Source: Mytilus galloprovincialis (Eukaryota > Mollusca > Bivalvia > Mytilida > Mytilidae). From it: 64,000 nt of DNA. Below, one piece after another: positions 59,511-64,000 of this stretch. The position numbers were made by a program, and so were the translations under genes. The notes beneath the pieces are model-generated. The model saw nothing but the letters and a program-made list of their open reading frames with translations, did not search any database and was not told the origin of the DNA. Numbering within the stretch: the first letter of the stretch is position 1; each line of letters starts with the position of its first letter. The stretch is from the NCBI RefSeq assembly GCF_965363235.1, contig NC_134849.1, forward strand, positions 17,386,863 to 17,450,862, in the 5' to 3' direction.

Positions 59511-60689
59511 GGATCCAAGAAGAGAAATATAACTTGAAAGTCGTAAAATAATTGGCATAAAGGACTAACCTGTGATAAAGTCCCAATAAATTCAAGCCCC
59601 AATTATTTATCTATTATTTTCCTTTGATTAGAATTTTAGTTTGTGGAACGTGTTTATATGCGACTGTCATACAGGTCAGACTTTTAGCTAGACAAAAAAA
59701 CCCAGGTTCAAACCAATAATTGCCACATAAGGAATATCTGTACCAAAATCAGAAATTAAACAACGGTTTCCAATTTGTTTGATGTGTTTGGCCTTTGCTT
59801 TTTTCATTTGATAAAGGACCTTCCGTTTTGAATTTTCCTTGGAGTTTATATAAATGTAATGTTACTTCTTTTTTGGTTAGGATTTGAAAATAAAATATTT
59901 CCATTGAGTTGTTTAATATGTCTTTTGTAGCTGACTATACGGTTTAGGGTTTTCCCATTTTTTAAGGGCCGTACAGTTTCCAATAAGTGCTTATATCTAC
60001 GTTCCTTAACTTATAGGGATAGTTGTCTGATTGGCAATCATACCAGATATCCTTTTTTTCAGTAAGCTCAGGAATCATTAGTTGATGCCTCTATTGCACT
60101 GTATGTTTAAGCTGTGTCGTACCACCACCATCCAAGTTTATGCCGGTAATGTTAAATCATCCAAGTTTTAAACCACATACAACCTGTACCTGTCTTTATA
60201 AAGGACACTGTAAACCAGTGCTGTAATTTGTAACTAAATGTGTCTCTTAATACCTATGCTACATCAATCTTTAGTGACCTAAATATTGCGATACACATGT
60301 CCTATCAGCATGATAAAAATGTAATCTTTCCTGCAGATGAAGCCTCATATACAATCATGTTTGTGTGTATATAACATTAACTAAACTTTTCGATGAATGA
60401 ATAAGGTATTGACAATTAACTTTAAAACTCAACATATATCCCCACCGCACTTATAAAGGAGTTAATCCTGGATAATAAGACTACCTATTGCAGAGGTTGT
60501 GTGATTCAGATGTAGATACAAAAACATCATAGATCTTTTTGTCAACATACAATCTAATCAAACTCATTCAACTTGCAAAAGTATGAAAAAAAACATTGGA
60601 CTTTGAAAAACAAACTTGCCCTGCTCCTTATGCTGCTCACAAGGAAGCTATTAAACCAAGAGTTCCAAATGGTGAAGTTGAAATCATCC
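59511..60689. other. Non-coding stretch with M1 fragment
   Basis: About 59900-60055 is a diverged 3' end of M1 ('gctgactatacggtttaggg' to 'ggcaatcataccagatatcc'). Nothing else is recognised. Confidence 0.5.
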
Positions 60690-61080
60690 CTTCGTAAATT
60701 TACGGACTCCATCACGAGTTGATTGACCGTTATGGAAAAACCGTTTCACAAATGATATCGGATATGTTCCTTACGTCGTAACTACAATCCCCTTCCCTTT
60801 CATGAATGTGACCTACCGAATTAGACTATTTACCGGATTTGTTATCACATAAGCAACACGACGGGTGCCACATGTGGAGCAGGATCTGCTTACCCTTCCG
60901 GAGCACCTGAGATCACCCCTAGTTTTTGGTGGGGTTCGTGTTGTTTATTCTTTAGTTTTCTATGTTGTGTCATGTGTACTATTGTTTGTCTGTTTGTCTT
61001 TTTCATTTTTAGCCATGGCGTTGTCAGTTTATTTTAGATTTATGAGTTTGGCTGTCCCTTTGGTATCTTTCGTCCCACTT
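60690..61080 (+). repeat. Interspersed repeat M2, copy B
   Basis: It matches 59210-59510 and includes an additional stretch between 'ggttcgtgttg' and 'agccatggcgttgtcag'. The text just upstream (60600-60690) looks like the decayed 3' coding end of a retroelement, suggesting that M2 is a retroelement tail; this is inference. Confidence 0.7.
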
Positions 61081-62139
61081 TCATAAGGAAAAAGTCCTGA
61101 ATAAATGCAAGTTCTTGTCTAGGTGAAGGATATATCATACTAGATAAAAAAACACTCTGATTCAACCGAATAGCTCGGAAACTGACAATATCAAGATGTT
61201 TAATATCATGAAAACATATTGAAAACCTTCGAATGACGTGTTTATACACAAACAATCGACATTCCTAGATAAAACAACTGTGTTTCTCTTCTTGTCGACG
61301 TGTTTCATTATTGATATGAGGCTGAGTTCATCCAGGAACTTCTTACTCGGGAGAAATATAGAAATTTGTTTTACATGCACACGTTTTGAAATTGCGGTTT
61401 TTATCCAAGGCAATCATAGGTTTGAACGTAGTTTTCAATTTAGACTTGTTTATATTTTTTTCGTTTGGGCTTGTATCATATTTTCCCTCAGGTTTGTATG
61501 ATCCGTTCAAATTCATGAGTTGGTTCTTAATTCAGGTAAATTATATGGCCTTCCAAAAAACGTTTCGTTCACTTACATCACTGAAGAAACATTCATTGTC
61601 AAAATCCGGATCTGCTGTACAAATTGTTGCACCTGATGTTGAATTGAACATGAGATACTACAAATACAGTTAAGTCATTCTAAGTTCTAAACTTACATAT
61701 TGAAATTAGCAATGATAGGCGGTTTAAAACAAAACTCTACGAAATGAAACCAGCTTCCAAATTGTGAAATTTCCATTTGTATGTAGCAACATTCTAGCCG
61801 TGTCTGCATACGAAAGCTTTATCTGACAATTCCTACGCTATTTCAGGGCTTTTGTATTATGATTTCCTCGATAGAAGGTTACTACTCATAAGCAAGCCTT
61901 GCACAATGACCTACTAGTAAATAAGTATGTCCTCCTTAATTGTACGAAACCCATCACAAGGAACTAAAATCCTGAACGTTTTGCCTAATCCTGCGTACAT
62001 TATGCTTATCATACCCCATTATTATAGCAATCAAAACACAAACTATGACACCATAATATCAGAATATATGTGAAACTTTATAAAAAGACATTGACTGCTG
62101 TATCCTGTTTTTGACATTTTTAATTATCATGTATGTTTG
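61081..62139. other. Non-coding stretch
   Basis: Several overlapping frames of 70-95 codons run on both strands at 61040-61673 with no recognisable domain. I call no gene. Confidence 0.45.
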
Positions 62140-62440
62140 ATTTGTTTGTTCATCGTCTGAGCGTCACTGGTGAGTCATGAGTAGACGAAATGCGCATCTG
62201 GCGTATTAAATTATAATCCTGGTAATTATTGATAACCATTTACACCACTGGGTCGATGCCAGTACTGGTGGACGTTTCTTTCTCGAGGGTATCACCAGCT
62301 CTGTAGTCAGCACTTCGGTGTTGACATGAATATCAATTATGTTGTAATTTTTATAAATTTCTTGTTACAAAACTTTTCGAAACGAAACGCACGTCTGGCG
62401 TATTAAATTATAATCCTGGTATCTTTGATAACTATCAATA
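62140..62440 (+). repeat. Interspersed repeat M3, two partial copies
   Basis: A first core at 62160-62225 reads 'cgtcactggtgagtcatgag' then 'tagacgaaatgcgcatctgg'. A second partial core at 62378-62420 has only 'acgaaacgcacgtctggcgt'. Both are followed by 'attaaattataatcctggta', the usual downstream sequence. Confidence 0.65.
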
Positions 62441-62740
62441 ATGAAATTTGATGCGACGTTGATACTAATAAGAGGTTTAGCTAGCGTTAACACCATGTTT
62501 AATCCACCATTTTCTACATTAGAAAATGCCTGTACCAATTCAGGAATATGAAAGTTGTTGTCCATTCGTTTGAATTGTTTGAGTTTTTGGTTTTACTATT
62601 TATTAGTGATTTTCTCTTGTTAATTTTCCTCGGAGTTCAGTATTTTTGTGATTTTACTTTTTACAATGTATGCTGTCATCGAGATGTCTAATTGTAATGT
62701 GTATCAGTGAAATATTTCTCATATTGTCACTTATTTCTTT

Positions 62741-62788
<48 letters not shown>

Positions 62789-62942
62789 ATATGTTTATTG
62801 ATTTAAATTGAAATATCTCCATTTTACAATTTTAAAGATTTACAAAATATGTTGACGACAAAAGGAATATATTCTATAGATTTGTATTGATAACTAGTAT
62901 AACTGTTCTCTCTCTATGTATATTTATTATATAGCATAAAAA
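62441..62942. other. Non-coding stretch with (TA)n microsatellite
   Basis: A run of about 19 TA dinucleotides lies at 62745-62782. No gene is seen. Confidence 0.7.
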
Positions 62943-63292
62943 AAAGAGATGTGGTATGATTGCCAATGAGACAACTGTCCTCAATAGACCAAAATGACAC
63001 AGACATTAACAACTATATATCACCGTACGGCCTTCAATAATGAGCAAAGCCCATACCGCATAGTCAGCTATAAAAGGCACCGATAAGACAATGTAAAACA
63101 ATTCAAACGAGAAAACTAACGGCCTTATTTATATAAAACAAAAATGAACAAAAAGCAAATATGTAACACATAAACAAACGACAACCACTGAAATACAGGC
63201 TCCTGACTTGGGACAGGCACATACATAAATAATGTGGCGGGATTAAACATGTTAGCAGGATCCCAACCCCCCTAACCTGGGACAGAGGTATA
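62943..63292 (-). repeat. Interspersed repeat M1, near complete, reverse orientation
   Basis: It is the reverse complement of 44851-45200 throughout: 'agatgtggtatgattgccaa' at one end and 'cccaacccccctaacctggg' at the other. Confidence 0.85.
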
Positions 63293-64000
63293 AGTGTTTA
63301 GCTTTATAGATGTATTTACATAATTTTATGAAATTACTAGTCAAAAATAATCTTTCGGATTTTGACGCAGTTTAAATAAATGAATAATGTATACTATAAA
63401 TTACTTCAAGGATGTCACACATTGTTAACCCTACCACATTCTATATAGGACTGCCCCAAGATAGGATCATGTAGTCAGTGGTCGTAGTTGGTTCAAGTCT
63501 GCATAATTTGTTTGTCGTAAATCGGAGTGTTTGAATAAGACTGTTTGGTTTTTTCTCAATTTAATTGTTTCATATTATTATTTGGGCATTTGATATACGA
63601 CTGAAATGTATTGGCTTTTTCGTTGTTAAAAATCGTTCGGTGGCATATGGCTACTTAAATCTACTTGATTTAACACTTGTGGATAGCTGTCTCATTTGTT
63701 ACCATACCAGCCTGAGGGTACTTTATTTTAATATGGTAAAGTTAATAATAGCAAATGCAATATTCAATCCTGGTATCTACGATGGGTTTATCTGTTAATG
63801 CTAATGTTGAAAAATTGACAACTATTTTTACTCAAGGAAATGTACTCAAAATTTAAAATGCGCGTTTACACTTTTACGAAACATATCCTGTCGTATTTTC
63901 TACAATTAAAAAGCATCGCAAACATCTCTGAATATACAGTAATTTCACGAACTGCTTCGTCATGGGGAATAACATGTTTTACATGTAATGCGGTGTTTCA
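63293..64000. other. Non-coding stretch with divergent M1 copy
   Basis: About 63418-63715 follows the M1 order ('gttaaccctaccacattc' to 'ctcatttgttaccatacc') with many differences. It is followed by 'caatcctggtatctacgatg', a sequence found at the end of M3. No gene is seen. Confidence 0.5.

Noticed and set aside
61040-61673. Cluster of overlapping frames on both strands
   Set aside because: Mutually overlapping, each under 100 codons, no domain, and embedded in repeat-rich DNA.

Overview
The window reads as nuclear DNA of a marine mussel (Mytilus or a close relative). It is AT-rich and intron-rich, with small exons separated by kilobase introns, and it is packed with short interspersed families that I recognise as typical of Mytilus. 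The species call rests on familiarity with those families, not on a search. No rRNA gene, functional tRNA gene or CRISPR array is supported.

Layout. 1-7.4 kb is repeat-rich non-coding DNA, including a tandem duplication whose first copy has lost its middle (3567-6336). 7.49-8.96 kb holds a largely single-exon gene for an unrecognised protein. 10.1-12.55 kb (minus) holds a complete four-exon gene for a secreted protein of about 350 residues with a probable TIM-barrel fold. 13.6-17.6 kb is a DNA transposon with long terminal inverted repeats, a CACGGTG terminus and a 5-bp target duplication. 18.6-22.0 kb is a broken DIRS-type retroelement. 25.9-28.2 kb is a Penelope-like fragment folded into a large inverted repeat. 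28-34 kb holds MITEs, a hairpin element and orphan exons. 35.1-36.8 kb is a broken reverse-transcriptase element.

The most interesting part is 29.8-56.2 kb. Two immunoglobulin-like membrane-receptor genes lie head to head. The plus gene (47696-56231) can be rebuilt completely from six exons: signal peptide, Ig-like domain, stalk, transmembrane segment and two tail exons, 223 residues in all. The minus gene starts at 43370 with a signal-peptide exon and an Ig exon, followed by several symmetric phase-1 exons. Three of these minus-strand exons (39.7, 34.5 and 29.8 kb) encode different transmembrane segments, so alternative membrane anchors or collapsed paralogues are both possible. The two genes carry copies of the same unusual inverted-repeat transposon in their introns, and the copy in the plus gene contains a second, Mutator-like MITE.

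56.2-64 kb shows no gene I can support; it is a mosaic of the same interspersed families. Family names used below (M1 to M5) are labels for this window only. M1 ends in a GATGTGGTATGA-type motif. M2 contains the 'gagatcaccc...ggttcgtgtt' block. M3 carries a hammerhead-ribozyme-like core. M4 and M5 are other recurrent mussel repeats.
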